A stretch of DNA of 64,000 nt from Blastococcus sp. URHD0036 (GCF_000701365.1 NZ_JNIK01000018.1:297585-361584), one strand, 5' to 3'. Shown: positions 17,612-28,056, counted from the first letter of the stretch. Translations and numbers: made by a program. Notes: generated from the letters alone by a model not told the origin.

Positions 17612-18994
17612 CTACAGGCCGCAGGTCCCGCCGAGGAAGCCCTGCCGGAAGGCGTCCACGAGCTCGAAGCCGGAGGAGTCCGAGGCCGGCAGCACGTTGT
17701 CGCCCTCGCCGTAACGGAGGAGCGCGACGGCGGCCTCGTCCACGTCACCGGGCGAGATCGAGGCGCCGCCGCCCGCGACGTCCCCGCGGAACAGCTCGCG
17801 GGCCATCCAGCCGGTGGTGCAGACCACGGCGTCCACGGCTCCCACGCCGTCGGCCGGGAGCCCGAGCTGTGCCCGGACGGCCGTGGCGTAGGGCAGCCCG
17901 AGCAGCGCCACGACGGCGTAGTCGCCGACCTCGTCGTGGGCCGGCTGCAGGAGTCCCGGTGCGTCGAAGCGGACCGAGCCGTCGGCGCAGTACTCGACGT
18001 CGACCTCCGGACCGCCGCCCGTGCAGGCCGACCCCGACGGCTCGCCCTCGACCACCTCGGGGAGCTGCACCACGCGCCCGAGCGCCGGGGTGTCGGCGAA
18101 GCCCTTGCCGAGCGCCTGGTCCCAGAACGCCGACAGCAGGCTCGCGGCGGAGCGGACGGCCCGCCCGTACGGCAGGTCGCCCTGCGTCCCCTCCTCCTCG
18201 CGGTCGAAGGGCTCCAGCGTGTAGACGCGCTCGTCGTCGAACGCGGCGCACGCCTGCGGGCCGTCGGCGTACCCCTCCTGGAACGCCGAGAGCTGGTCGA
18301 ACAGGGAGCCGTGGGCGCTGGGGTCGTCCGGGTCGCTGCCGGCCGGGTCCCCGAAGTAGAGGTAGCTCAGCAGGTACCCGTCGAGCTCGGCCGGGCGGAC
18401 GGCGAAGTGCCGGGAGTTGCCCTCGACCACCCAGCGGGTCCAGCCGCCGGCGAAGCACTCGGCCTGGGTCTCGGCGACGATGGAGGAGTCGTAGACCTCG
18501 GCGTGCTCCTGGACGGCGTGCCCCATCTCGTGCGCCATGACCTCGGCGATCATGAACGGCCCGTAGTCCTCGGCCAGGTCGGCCAGCCAGGCGCGGTCGT
18601 AGACGATCCGGTCGTCGGAGCCGCAGTAGAACGCGTTCTCGGCCAGCTCGTCGACGTCGTCGTCGAAGCAGGGGCTGGAAGGCAGGTCGTCGCCGTCGGT
18701 CTCGTCCGGGTCGATCGACCAGAAGCCGCCCTCCAGCTCGCCGAACTCGCCGCCGTACACCTCCGGGAAGGTCTGCTCCCAGTAGTCGAGGACGTCGGCC
18801 GCGGCGTTGCGCGCGATGCGGTCGGTCTCGTTGCCCTCCTCGGCGAGCTCGACGACCAGGTCGGCGTCCGTGGCGTCCATGCGGAGGCCGCCGGCGGGGG
18901 TGGCCACGCCGGCGACCGAGGTGGTGCAGGCCGTCAGCGCGGCGACGGCCGCGAGCGCGGCCAGGCTGGTCGGACGGACGCGCACGGGGACCAC
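17612..18994 (-). CDS. neutral zinc metallopeptidase, lipoprotein (YpfJ-like)
   Basis: A 460-residue exported lipoprotein with lipobox LTAC (Cys23). The zinc motif HEMGH in IAEVMAHEMGHAVQEH lies near residue 153, with the third ligand region ETQAECFAGGW about 25 residues later, as in the putative neutral zinc metallopeptidase family (PF04228-like). FYCGSDDRIVYDRAWL before the motif is also typical. Substrate is unknown; action is outside the membrane. A GTG at 18985 is better spaced from AGGTGG than the GTG at 18994, so the true protein may be three residues shorter. Confidence 0.87.
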   Translation of the reverse strand: MVPVRVRPTSLAALAAVAALTACTTSVAGVATPAGGLRMDATDADLVVELAEEGNETDRIARNAAADVLDYWEQTFPEVYGGEFGELEGGFWSIDPDETDGDDLPSSPCFDDDVDELAENAFYCGSDDRIVYDRAWLADLAEDYGPFMIAEVMAHEMGHAVQEHAEVYDSSIVAETQAECFAGGWTRWVVEGNSRHFAVRPAELDGYLLSYLYFGDPAGSDPDDPSAHGSLFDQLSAFQEGYADGPQACAAFDDERVYTLEPFDREEEGTQGDLPYGRAVRSAASLLSAFWDQALGKGFADTPALGRVVQLPEVVEGEPSGSACTGGGPEVDVEYCADGSVRFDAPGLLQPAHDEVGDYAVVALLGLPYATAVRAQLGLPADGVGAVDAVVCTTGWMARELFRGDVAGGGASISPGDVDEAAVALLRYGEGDNVLPASDSSGFELVDAFRQGFLGGTCGL

Positions 18995-19083
18995 CTGTCG
19001 ATCTGGCGGACGCGCGGGCGGGTCCGGGGGCTCTGGGCCGAAGGTGCACGGTCGCGCGCGGCGTCGTCAACCGGACACGGCGG

Positions 19084-21732
19084 TCAGACGGTCAGGACCA
19101 CACCGAGGAGGGCACCGGCCTCCTCGGCCGGGAGCGGCCGGTGCAGCAGGTAGCCCTGCACGTGGTCGCACTCCTCGGCCCGCAGCCGCTCCAGCTGCTC
19201 GTGCTCCTCGACGCCCTCGGCCACGACGGTCAGACCGAAGGTGTGCGCGGCCCGGATCATCAGCGAGACCAGCTCCCGGTGCCCGGGGTCGGTGGAGCCG
19301 ATGAAGCTGCGGTCGATCTTCAGCGTGTCCACCGGCATGTGCCGCAGCTGCCCGATCGAGGTGTAGCCGGTGCCGAAGTCGTCGATGGCGATGCCGACGC
19401 CGATGTCGCGGAGCGCAGCGAGGTGGTCGTAGGCCACGCGGTCGCTGATCAGCACCGTCTCGGTCACCTCGAGCACGAGGAGCCGGGCGGGCAGACCCGA
19501 GGCGCTCAGCGCCTCGACGACGTCGGCCACGACGCGGGGCTCGGCCAGGTGCCGGCCGGAGATGTTGACCGCGATGGTCGGCCCGGGCTCGGCGGGCGTC
19601 AGGCCCGCGGCCGTGCGCCACTCGGCCAGCTGCCGCGTGGCCTCCCGCAGCACCCAGCGGTCGATGTCGCAGATCAGCGTCGATGCCTCGGCGACGGGGA
19701 TGAACTGGTCCGGCGGCACCGGGCCGATGTTGGGGCGGTACCAGCGGACCAGCGCCTCGAAGCCGCTGACCACCCCGCGGGAGACGTCGTGCACCGGCTG
19801 GTAGTGCAGCTGCATCTCGCCGGCCGCGAGCCCGGCGGCGATGGCGGCCTCCGTGTCGGCGCGCGCGGTCAGCTGGCGGCGCAGGTCGTCGTCGAACACC
19901 TCGGCGCGACCGCGGCCGTGCGCCTTGGCCCGGTAGGCGGCGGTGTCGGCCTCGGCGAAGAACGCGTCGGCGTCGGTGCTCCCGTCACGGCTGACGGCGA
20001 CGCCGATGCTGGCGCCGATGCGGACGCCGATGCCGTTGACGTCCACCGGCGCGGCGACGGCCTCGACGAGCCGCTCGGCGAGGTGCACGAGCTCGTGCTC
20101 GTCCTCGATCTGCTCGACCAGGACGACGAACTCGTCCCCGCCCAGACGCGCGACGGTGTCACCGGCCCGGACGACGGACTGCATGCGCCGCGCCGTCACC
20201 CGGAGCACCTCGTCGCCGCAGGCGTGGCCGTGCCGGTCGTTGACGGTCTTGAAGCCGTCGAGGTCGACGAACAGCAGGCCGGTGGTGCTGCCGTTCCGCT
20301 GTGCCCGGTGCAGCGCCCCGGAGACGGCGGCGACCGCCTGGGCGCGGTTGGGCAGCTCGGTCAGCGGGTCGTGGGTCGCCTGGTGGGCGAGCGCGACCTG
20401 CAGCTCCTCCCGGTGCCGCACGGAGGTGACCAGCTGCCGGACGGAGGCGTGCACCGCCTCGCCGAGCGCACCCGGCAGGGGCTGGTCGAGGAGGTCGTCG
20501 TCCAGGTCGCCGCGGGCCACGGCCGCGGCCTGTGCCTGGACCTGGCGCAGGCTCGCCACGACCGAGCCGAGCGCGGCCGAGACCGTGCGCACCTCGCGGG
20601 GACCGGCGACGGCGACGTGCACGAGCCGGCCCTCGCTGACCCGCCCGGCCTGCTCGGCCAGGCCACCGAGGGCCCGTCCCATCCGCAGCCCGAGCGCGGT
20701 GGCGGCGGCGCCGCCGACCAGGAGGATGCCCAGGCCCAGCTGGAGCGCGTTCTCCCGCGCCTCCTGGGCCCGTGCGGCGTCGGCGGCGGCGAGGTCCCGC
20801 GCGCTGGCCACGGCGTCGGCGACGAGCCGGTTCAGCGTGGCGTCGCGCTCGGCTCCCTCGGCGAGCGCCGCGCCCAGCTCTGCGAACCCCAGGCGCCCCA
20901 GCGTGCCGTCGGCCTGGGCACTGAGCAGGTCGTTGAGGTGGGTGATCGCGGGAGTGGTCCGGGCCCGTTCCCAGGCCGCGAGGAGCGCCGGCTGCGAGAC
21001 GTCGGTCATCCGCCGCTGGGCGTCCTGGTAGGCCAGCCACGCCGACTCACCGCTGATCTGGGCGCCGGCGGACAGCCCCCCTGCGTCGAGCTGGGACGTG
21101 AGGAAGAGCGGGAAGACCCGCGCCGAGGCCTGCCCGAGCGCGGCGACGATCTCCACGTCGCGGGTGGCCCGCAGCGTCGCCGCCGGCACCTCCTCGGAGC
21201 TGGCGGCCGCGGCGGCCTGGTTCTGCGCCTGCGCCAGCACGTTCGACACGTCGACGTAGGCGAAGTAGCTGCTGTCGAGATCGGGGTCCCCGCCGTCCAC
21301 CCGGGCCCGGAGGTCGGTCAGGGCCTGCCGTGCGCGGGCGACCAGCGGCGAGTCCGCGACGGAGCCGGGGAGGGCCTCGAACGCCGCGTCGGTGGTCCGC
21401 CGCGCCTCCCCGACACCGGCGGCCGTCTGCTCGGCGATGTCGGCGAGCGCCGCCAGGGGCAGGCCCAGCATCACGGCCAGGCCGGGGTCGTTCACGACCG
21501 CCAGCGACAGGGCGGGCACGATCTCGTGCTCCACCCCGTTGCGGGCGGCGTCGAGCTGGGCGAGGGCCTGCACCGCGAGCTCGGCGCGCTGCGCGCTGTC
21601 GACCTCGCCCTGCTGGTGGCGCACCACGGCGGTGGTGAGCATGCCCACCCCGGACTGCGGGACCAGGACCAGCGCCAGGACGTACACCCACAGGGGGACG
21701 CCGCGCCGGGTCCGCCGGGCCGTGAGTGCCAT
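19084..21732 (-). CDS. membrane-bound GGDEF-EAL protein (diguanylate cyclase/phosphodiesterase)
   Basis: An 882-residue c-di-GMP signalling protein. Two membrane helices (about 13-35 and 328-348) flank an extracytoplasmic helical sensor like nitrate/nitrite-sensing domains. A HAMP-like linker follows, then GGDEF (about 440-600) and EAL (about 620-875). RLGGDEFVVL is intact, with the inhibitory I-site RAGD five residues before it. The EAL domain keeps FEALVRW, EVTET, DDFGTGYTSI, KIDRSFI and AEGVEE, so both activities are possible. The ligand is unknown. A PilZ effector is encoded at 61537 in this window. Confidence 0.93.
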   Translation of the reverse strand: MALTARRTRRGVPLWVYVLALVLVPQSGVGMLTTAVVRHQQGEVDSAQRAELAVQALAQLDAARNGVEHEIVPALSLAVVNDPGLAVMLGLPLAALADIAEQTAAGVGEARRTTDAAFEALPGSVADSPLVARARQALTDLRARVDGGDPDLDSSYFAYVDVSNVLAQAQNQAAAAASSEEVPAATLRATRDVEIVAALGQASARVFPLFLTSQLDAGGLSAGAQISGESAWLAYQDAQRRMTDVSQPALLAAWERARTTPAITHLNDLLSAQADGTLGRLGFAELGAALAEGAERDATLNRLVADAVASARDLAAADAARAQEARENALQLGLGILLVGGAAATALGLRMGRALGGLAEQAGRVSEGRLVHVAVAGPREVRTVSAALGSVVASLRQVQAQAAAVARGDLDDDLLDQPLPGALGEAVHASVRQLVTSVRHREELQVALAHQATHDPLTELPNRAQAVAAVSGALHRAQRNGSTTGLLFVDLDGFKTVNDRHGHACGDEVLRVTARRMQSVVRAGDTVARLGGDEFVVLVEQIEDEHELVHLAERLVEAVAAPVDVNGIGVRIGASIGVAVSRDGSTDADAFFAEADTAAYRAKAHGRGRAEVFDDDLRRQLTARADTEAAIAAGLAAGEMQLHYQPVHDVSRGVVSGFEALVRWYRPNIGPVPPDQFIPVAEASTLICDIDRWVLREATRQLAEWRTAAGLTPAEPGPTIAVNISGRHLAEPRVVADVVEALSASGLPARLLVLEVTETVLISDRVAYDHLAALRDIGVGIAIDDFGTGYTSIGQLRHMPVDTLKIDRSFIGSTDPGHRELVSLMIRAAHTFGLTVVAEGVEEHEQLERLRAEECDHVQGYLLHRPLPAEEAGALLGVVLTV

Positions 21733-21808
21733 GGGTGCGTCATCGGCCGGGGCGGCGGGGCCCCTGAGGCCGCCTCACCCCTCGGGAGGGGGAGCGCCCG
21801 TCCGGCCC

Positions 21809-22471
21809 CTACGGGTTCGGGGCCCGGAGCGCGGCCAGGACCGGCGCGTACATCGTCGTCTTGACCGTGGCGAGGTTCGGACCGGCGAGCTCGGCGTGCT
21901 CCGCCGCGAGGCCGATCGCGGTCGCGCGGACGGCGTCGGCCTCCACCGCGGAGTCGACGATCCCCGCGGCCAGCGCCTCGGTGCCGCCGTAGCGGCGCGA
22001 GGTGACCATCGCCTCGTGCGCGACCTGCTGCGGCAGCCGGGCCTGGATCAGCGCCGCCATCCCCGGCATGAACGGCAGTCCGAGGGCCGCCTCGGGCAGG
22101 GACCAGTAGCCGCGGTCGGCCCGCATGACCCGGCTGTCGTGCGCCAGGGCGAGCATGGCGCCGCCGCCGAACGCGTGCCCGGGGAGTGCGGCCACGGTGA
22201 ACAGCGGCGCGGCGAGGAGCCGGGCGAAGACCTCCTCGATGCGCGCCGTGTACCCCGGCCCCTCCGCGGGCGTGGCGAGCAGCCAGTCCAGGTCCAGCCC
22301 GTTGGAGAAGAACCGGCCGCCGGCGGTGGTGACCAGCGCCCGGGGGCCCTCGGCCGCGGTGACCTCGTCGAGGGCGGCCTCGACCTCGGACAGCCAGTCG
22401 AGCGTGAAGCGGTTCTCGCCGTCCCCGAGGTCGAGGACGAACACGGCGGCGTCGCGGGTGAGGACGGGCAT
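21809..22471 (-). CDS. enoyl-CoA hydratase/isomerase family protein
   Basis: A 220-residue crotonase-fold protein. It is short for the family (about 255-270), lacking part of the C-terminus. LVTTAGGRFFSNGLDLDW and PGHAFGGGAMLALAHD form the oxyanion-hole region, and SRVMRADRGYWSLPEAALGLPFMPGM follows. This pattern resembles Delta3,Delta2-enoyl-CoA isomerases. The start lies 6 nt after TAGCGT, so it is probably a leaderless transcript. The usual trimer-forming C-terminal helices seem reduced; specificity is unknown. Confidence 0.85.
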   Translation of the reverse strand: MPVLTRDAAVFVLDLGDGENRFTLDWLSEVEAALDEVTAAEGPRALVTTAGGRFFSNGLDLDWLLATPAEGPGYTARIEEVFARLLAAPLFTVAALPGHAFGGGAMLALAHDSRVMRADRGYWSLPEAALGLPFMPGMAALIQARLPQQVAHEAMVTSRRYGGTEALAAGIVDSAVEADAVRATAIGLAAEHAELAGPNLATVKTTMYAPVLAALRAPNP

Positions 22472-22477
22472 CCCGCG

Positions 22478-22483
22478 ACGCTA
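22478..22483 (-). promoter_or_regulatory. -10 hexamer of leaderless enoyl-CoA hydratase transcript
   Basis: TAGCGT on the reverse strand, 6 nt before the ATG at 22471; transcription would begin at or next to the start codon. Confidence 0.5.
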
Positions 22484-22491
22484 GCGCCGCC

Positions 22492-23976
<1,485 letters not shown>

Positions 23977-23992
23977 AGGCGGCCCCGAGAAC

Positions 23993-24619
23993 TCAGGCGG
24001 CGCGGCGGACGACGTGCCCGCAGCCACCCCCGAACGCCTCGACGGCGAAGCCGCGGACGGCGAGCACGTCGGCGACCGCGCGGCTCATCACCTGCTGGAC
24101 GGCGTCGTCGGCCGCCGCGCCGTGCACCTGGTCCACGCTCATCCGCTCGTGCTGCCGCCAGGTGACGACGATGCCGTCGAGGTCGGGCTCGCAGCGCAGG
24201 ACCGCCCCGCCGAGGGCGCCGTCGTCCCCGGTCGCGTCGTGCAGCGGCAGCCCGGCCTCGGCCAGCGCGGCGGTGACCTCCACGACCAGGGTGGTCAGCG
24301 GGTCCTCGTCCTCGATGGTGTCCTCCCACTCGGCCGGCAGGCGGCCCAGCTGCTCGCCGAGATGGGCGAGCCACGCCCACTCCTGCGGCGACGGGCGGCG
24401 CTTGACCCGGCCGTCGGGGCGGCGCACCCCGTAGACGGTCTCGACCGTGCCGGCGGCGTGGTCCGCGGTGGCCCAGCCCGCCTCCGCGCGGGTCGGGAAG
24501 GGACCGGCGACGACCGGCCCGCGGCCGTCGTCCTCGACCTCGGTCAGCCACCACCCGACGGCCGTAGCGCCACCGACTGCGATCCCACTCACGGGAAGAC
24601 GACTCACGCTGTGCACCAC
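23993..24619 (-). CDS. unknown protein, paralogue of the neighbour at 24847
   Basis: A protein of about 208 residues with no recognised family. It begins with a weakly hydrophobic segment (LPVSGIAVGGATAVGWWLTE). The body aligns along its length with the next gene's product: WWL, VAGPF, VYG, EWAWLAHLGEQLGRL, LTTLVVEVTAALAEAGLPLHD, then VTWRQHERMSVDQVHG and a C-terminal FAVEAFG. The two are tandem paralogues. The start is uncertain: GTG codons at 24619 and 24616 have only a weak purine run upstream. Transcript signals GCACTTCCCCGGC and CCCTACTTTTC lie 22 and 81 nt upstream. Confidence 0.72.
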   Translation of the reverse strand: MVHSVSRLPVSGIAVGGATAVGWWLTEVEDDGRGPVVAGPFPTRAEAGWATADHAAGTVETVYGVRRPDGRVKRRPSPQEWAWLAHLGEQLGRLPAEWEDTIEDEDPLTTLVVEVTAALAEAGLPLHDATGDDGALGGAVLRCEPDLDGIVVTWRQHERMSVDQVHGAAADDAVQQVMSRAVADVLAVRGFAVEAFGGGCGHVVRRAA

Positions 24620-24640
24620 CACTTCTTGACTCCGACCGGC

Positions 24641-24710
24641 GCCGGGGAAGTGCGCCGGTTCCCGGGCCGCTCCCCTCGCGGAGAACTGGCCCGGTGTGCG
24701 AAAAGTAGGG
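24641..24710 (-). promoter_or_regulatory. upstream motif pair shared with the paralogous gene
   Basis: On the reverse strand CCCTACTTTTC (24700-24710) and GCACTTCCCCGGC (24641-24653) both recur exactly upstream of the paralogue (25945-25955 and 25920-25932). The spacing between them differs (46 versus 12 nt). They may be shared regulatory sites left after duplication. Confidence 0.5.
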
Positions 24711-24846
24711 GCCGGCCCGGTGCCGACCGCCCGTCTGACCGGGGACCTCCCCGGCGCGTCGCGACCGCGGTGCGCGGCGGCCACGGGGAGTCGCCACCCC
24801 GTCCCGGAGCGCTGCGGCCCCGGGTGGGGACCTCGGCCGCCGTCCC

Positions 24847-25746
24847 TCACCGGGGACCGGGCGTGACCATCCAGCAGTCGCTGGTCCCGAACGGCTCGAC
24901 CTCGAAGCCCAGGGTGCGCAGCAGGTCGGCGACGGCGGCGTTCATCGTCCGCTGCACGACCGCCTCGACGGCCTCGCCGCGCACCTGCTGCACGCTCATC
25001 CGGTCGTGCTGGTGCCAGGTGACGAGGACGCCGGCGAGCGCCGGGCCGGGGCTCAGGCACACGCCGCCTGCCGCCCCTCCCCCGTTGCAGTCGTGCAGCG
25101 GCAGGCCGGCCTCGACGAGCGCGGCGGCGACCTCGACCACGAGCGTGGTGAGCTCGTCGTCGTCGCTCACCAGCTCGTCCCACTCCTCGGACAGCCGGTC
25201 CAGCTGGTCGCCCAGGTCCGCCAGCCAGGCACGCTCGGCCGGGAGCTGGCGGCGCACCACGGTGCCGTCGGTGCGCTGCGAGCCGTAGACGACCCGGGTG
25301 GAGTCGGCCAGGCCGTGGGCCATGAGAGCCCAGTCGGCCTCGAACCGGTCGTCGAAGGGGCCGGCGACGGCGGCGCTGCCCGACTGCTCGGACTCCTCGT
25401 CCACCAGCCACCAGGCCGGGGCACTGCCGGGCTCGCCGATCCGCTTGCCGGCCGGGTGGGTGGCGATGCTGACGGCCGTGGCCAGCTCGGCGGAGAACTC
25501 CTGCCCCGCCCCGAGGTCGGTCGGGGAGGAGCCCCCCAGCGCGACCACGTCGGTCACGGACTCGGCGAGGAGGTCGGCCGGCGCGGCGGCCACGGCAGCG
25601 GGCTGGCGGGCGGCCTGGACGGCGTTGCGCTCGAACTCGTACCGGTTGGTGGAGCTGGTGCCCAGCGCGACGACGACCGCCGCCAGGACGAAGAAGCCCA
25701 GGAGCGTCACCGTGGGCCAGAGCAGAACGACGTCCTCAGTGGGCAC
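24847..25746 (-). CDS. unknown membrane-anchored protein, paralogue of the gene at 23993
   Basis: A 299-residue protein with one N-terminal membrane segment (about residues 7-28: LLWPTVTLLGFFVLAAVVVAL). A linker follows, then a C-terminal domain (about 105-299) homologous to the neighbouring gene's product. The anchor matches the 58-residue protein at 3095-3271. GTG at 25746 was chosen because GGGAG precedes it and the anchor starts directly after; a longer frame upstream lacks these signs. Acidic stretches (SDDDELTTLVVEVAAALVEAGLPLHD) dominate the domain. No catalytic motif is visible. Function is unknown. Confidence 0.75.
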   Translation of the reverse strand: MPTEDVVLLWPTVTLLGFFVLAAVVVALGTSSTNRYEFERNAVQAARQPAAVAAAPADLLAESVTDVVALGGSSPTDLGAGQEFSAELATAVSIATHPAGKRIGEPGSAPAWWLVDEESEQSGSAAVAGPFDDRFEADWALMAHGLADSTRVVYGSQRTDGTVVRRQLPAERAWLADLGDQLDRLSEEWDELVSDDDELTTLVVEVAAALVEAGLPLHDCNGGGAAGGVCLSPGPALAGVLVTWHQHDRMSVQQVRGEAVEAVVQRTMNAAVADLLRTLGFEVEPFGTSDCWMVTPGPR

Positions 25747-26154
25747 GCGAGGCTCCCTGCGGGTCGATCCGGACGGCGGAACCGGTACCGGGAAGCGGTC
25801 GTGCTGCCGAGAAGAGATCCAGCAGCCCCGTCCTCTCGCCGCGCGCGACGAGGGACGGTGGTCGGCAGGCCGGTGCATGGGGCGCGTTCACGCAGGTGCT
25901 CCTCGAACTGTCCGTCGCGGCCGGGGAAGTGCCGCTGACAGGAAGAAAAGTAGGGTCCGCGCCCCCGTCGCGAGGCCCGCGGGACGCGCCGCCGGCGGCG
26001 CCGTCACCCAACCGTTGTGGAGCCTCCCGCCGAGGCCGGTGACCTGCCCCACCGGGCGGCCTCTTGTCGACAAACCGCGTGGTCCCGAGCGTGTGGAGCG
26101 GTCATCGTGGCCTCGATCACGCCGGCGGAGCCCGGGACCGCGGCATGTCGCGGC
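25747..26154. other. 408-bp gene-free region upstream of the paralogue pair
   Basis: No convincing gene is present. It holds the second copy of the shared motifs (GCCGGGGAAGTGC at 25920-25932 and GAAAAGTAGGG at 25945-25955, read on the plus strand), which belong to the leader or promoter of the reverse-strand gene starting at 25746. The rest is GC-rich sequence between that gene and the end of the FAD oxidoreductase. Confidence 0.5.
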
Positions 26155-27303
26155 TCAGCCGATGCGCGCGCCCACCGCTCCCGGAGCCGGCTCGGGGAAG
26201 GAGCGGTCACCGAACAGCACCCGGCGGGCGACGGCCCGGCCGGGCGGCGTACGCAGCAGCGCGAACCCCGCCGCGGCCGCCGCCGGCGTCCGGACCTGGG
26301 CGAGACCGTGCCGCAGCAGCAGCCGCCCCCGGAACCGGGCCCGCAGAGCCGCGCCGTCGTAGGCGGTGAGGGCGGCCGGTCCGGTCCGGAGCGCCCGGTC
26401 GAGGACGTCGGCGGCGTGCTCGGAGAGCCGCAGGCACGGGTCGAGCCCCCCGGCCGTCAGCGGGGAGACCGCGCCGGCCGCATCGCCCACGAGCAGGCCG
26501 TCGGCGCCGCCGATCCGCCGGAGCAGCCCGCCGACGGGGATCGGGCCTCCGCGCCGCTCGACGTCCGCCGGCCGCTTCACGCCGGCGAGTCCGGGGGCCG
26601 TCGCGGCGAAGCGGTCCAGCGCGGCACGCAGACCCGCCGGGAACCGGTCGGGGTAGCCGGCGACGCCGACGTGGGCGTGCCGGCCGTCGTCGACCACCCA
26701 GGCCAGGTAGCCGGGGGCCAGCGAGGGGTCGATCACGCAGGAGAACGTCGGAGGGCGGTCGCCGGCGGGCACCGGGAACACCTCCTCGGCGCCGACGAGC
26801 AGATGCCGGTTGCGGTCCAGGCCGAGGTCGCGGGCCACCGCGGAGCGCGCGCCGTCGGCGCCGACGACGAAGCGGGCACGGACCTCCGTCGGCCCGCCCG
26901 GACCCGTGAGCAGGCAGAGTCCGTCCCGCCGCCCCGTGTAGCGGGTGGCCAGCGCGATCCGGACCCCCGCGTCGGTCGCCTCCCCCGCCGCGGCCAGGTA
27001 GAGCCCGCCCATGTCGCCGACCCGGAACTCGTCGCGGTCGCTGTCCAGCGTCACCGGCCGCCGCCGGTCCGGCGGGTACAGCACCACCCGCCGGATCGGC
27101 GGCCCCAGGCAGTCGGCGGGGAGCGGGAAGTCGTCGAGGGTCTTGCGGACGAAGATCCCCGTGGTGCGGACGGCGCCGGTGAGGGTCGGGCGCCGCTCGG
27201 CGAGGAGCACGTCGTGCCCGCGGCGGGCGAGCAGCGTGGCGGCGTGCAGCCCGGCGAGGCCGGCGCCGACGACCAGGACGTCGACCTCCCGCGGCCGGGT
27301 CAT
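26155..27303 (-). CDS. FAD-dependent oxidoreductase, geranylgeranyl reductase-like
   Basis: A 382-residue flavoprotein of the geranylgeranyl reductase/p-hydroxybenzoate hydroxylase type. The Rossmann dinucleotide motif VVGAGLAGLHAATLLARRG lies at residues 10-28 with the acidic end at E36. VGADGARSAVARDLGL (near 150) and GLLVGDAAGAVSPLTAGG (near 285) are the second and third FAD motifs. It could reduce polyprenyl double bonds or act on another lipid-like substrate. Its ATG overlaps the stop of the YozG-type regulator by 4 nt (ATGA), so it is the third gene of that operon. Confidence 0.85.
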   Translation of the reverse strand: MTRPREVDVLVVGAGLAGLHAATLLARRGHDVLLAERRPTLTGAVRTTGIFVRKTLDDFPLPADCLGPPIRRVVLYPPDRRRPVTLDSDRDEFRVGDMGGLYLAAAGEATDAGVRIALATRYTGRRDGLCLLTGPGGPTEVRARFVVGADGARSAVARDLGLDRNRHLLVGAEEVFPVPAGDRPPTFSCVIDPSLAPGYLAWVVDDGRHAHVGVAGYPDRFPAGLRAALDRFAATAPGLAGVKRPADVERRGGPIPVGGLLRRIGGADGLLVGDAAGAVSPLTAGGLDPCLRLSEHAADVLDRALRTGPAALTAYDGAALRARFRGRLLLRHGLAQVRTPAAAAAGFALLRTPPGRAVARRVLFGDRSFPEPAPGAVGARIG

Positions 27304-27539
27304 CCCCGCGGCGCGGCGACGGCGGCGTCGTCCAGATCGGGGACCCACTCGAGCAGATCGCCGGGCTGGCACTCGAGCACCCGGCACATGGCCTCGAGCG
27401 TGCTGAAGCGGACGGCCTTCGCGCGGCCGTTCTTCAGCACCGCCACGTTCGCCGGGGTGAGCCCGACGCGCTCGGCGAACTCCCCGACGCTCATCTTGCG
27501 GCGGGCGAGCTCGACGTCGATGCGGACGACGATGGCCAT
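27300..27539 (-). CDS. Cro/C1-type HTH regulator, YozG-like
   Basis: A 79-residue DNA-binding protein of the XRE/Cro-C1 family, close to Bacillus YozG. The helix-turn-helix spans about residues 15-40 (MSVGEFAERVGLTPANVAVLKNG shortened: AERVGLTPANVAVLKNG), followed by the typical FSTLEAMCRVLECQPGDLLEW. It overlaps the DUF2975 gene upstream by 1 nt and the FAD oxidoreductase downstream by 4 nt. It very likely autoregulates the operon through the palindrome at 28057-28075. Confidence 0.9.
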   Translation of the reverse strand: MAIVVRIDVELARRKMSVGEFAERVGLTPANVAVLKNGRAKAVRFSTLEAMCRVLECQPGDLLEWVPDLDDAAVAAPRG

Positions 27540-28033
27540 CAGATGACCGCTTCCATGTCGGTCCGCAGTGCCATGGCCTGCCGCAGCAGTGCCCGCAGGA
27601 CCACCAGGAGCAGGCCGACGACGGCGCCGATGAGCAGCAGGACGAGCAGCATCGCCGGCAGCGCGGGGTCGTCGCTGACCTCGTCGATGATGAAGTAGTA
27701 CGAGCAGACGAAGGTGCCGGCCAGCATCAGCCAGCCCGTGGCGACGGCGCCGACGATCGCGTTCACCCACGGCAGGGCGGCGGCGCTGAAGATCCGGTCG
27801 TCGGTGACCAGGGTCAGCAGCTTCCAGGTGCAGACGACGACGACCTGGACGCAGACGAGCCCGAGGACCGCGATCGTCAGCATCGCCGCCCGCATGACCC
27901 TCCGCTCCAGGGTCGGGTCGGCCAGGTCGGGCACCATCTGCGGCAGCGCCCAGATCTGCGCGGCGAGCAGCGCTCCGAACACCACGACGAGCAGGATCCG
28001 GAGCGGCAGGACCACTCGATTCATCCGCGACAT
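27539..28033 (-). CDS. DUF2975 (YoaS-like) membrane protein
   Basis: A 164-residue protein with four predicted membrane helices, of the DUF2975 family. Family members are almost always encoded with a YozG-type small regulator, as here (established neighbourhood). The phrase LTDDRIFSAAALPWVNAI appears here as VTDDRIFSAAALPWVNAIVG. RNA start is probably just downstream of the palindrome. ATG at 28033 is preceded by GAAGG. The biological role of the pair is not known; a signal at the membrane passed to the regulator is a plausible guess. Confidence 0.88.
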   Translation of the reverse strand: MSRMNRVVLPLRILLVVVFGALLAAQIWALPQMVPDLADPTLERRVMRAAMLTIAVLGLVCVQVVVVCTWKLLTLVTDDRIFSAAALPWVNAIVGAVATGWLMLAGTFVCSYYFIIDEVSDDPALPAMLLVLLLIGAVVGLLLVVLRALLRQAMALRTDMEAVI

Positions 28034-28056
28034 GACATCGACCTTCGTGTGCTTGC

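Noticed and set aside
19141..21864. 907-codon open frame antisense to the GGDEF-EAL gene
   Set aside because: All catalytic motifs are on the other strand. The frame is a shadow with repetitive Gly/Arg/Val/Asp composition.
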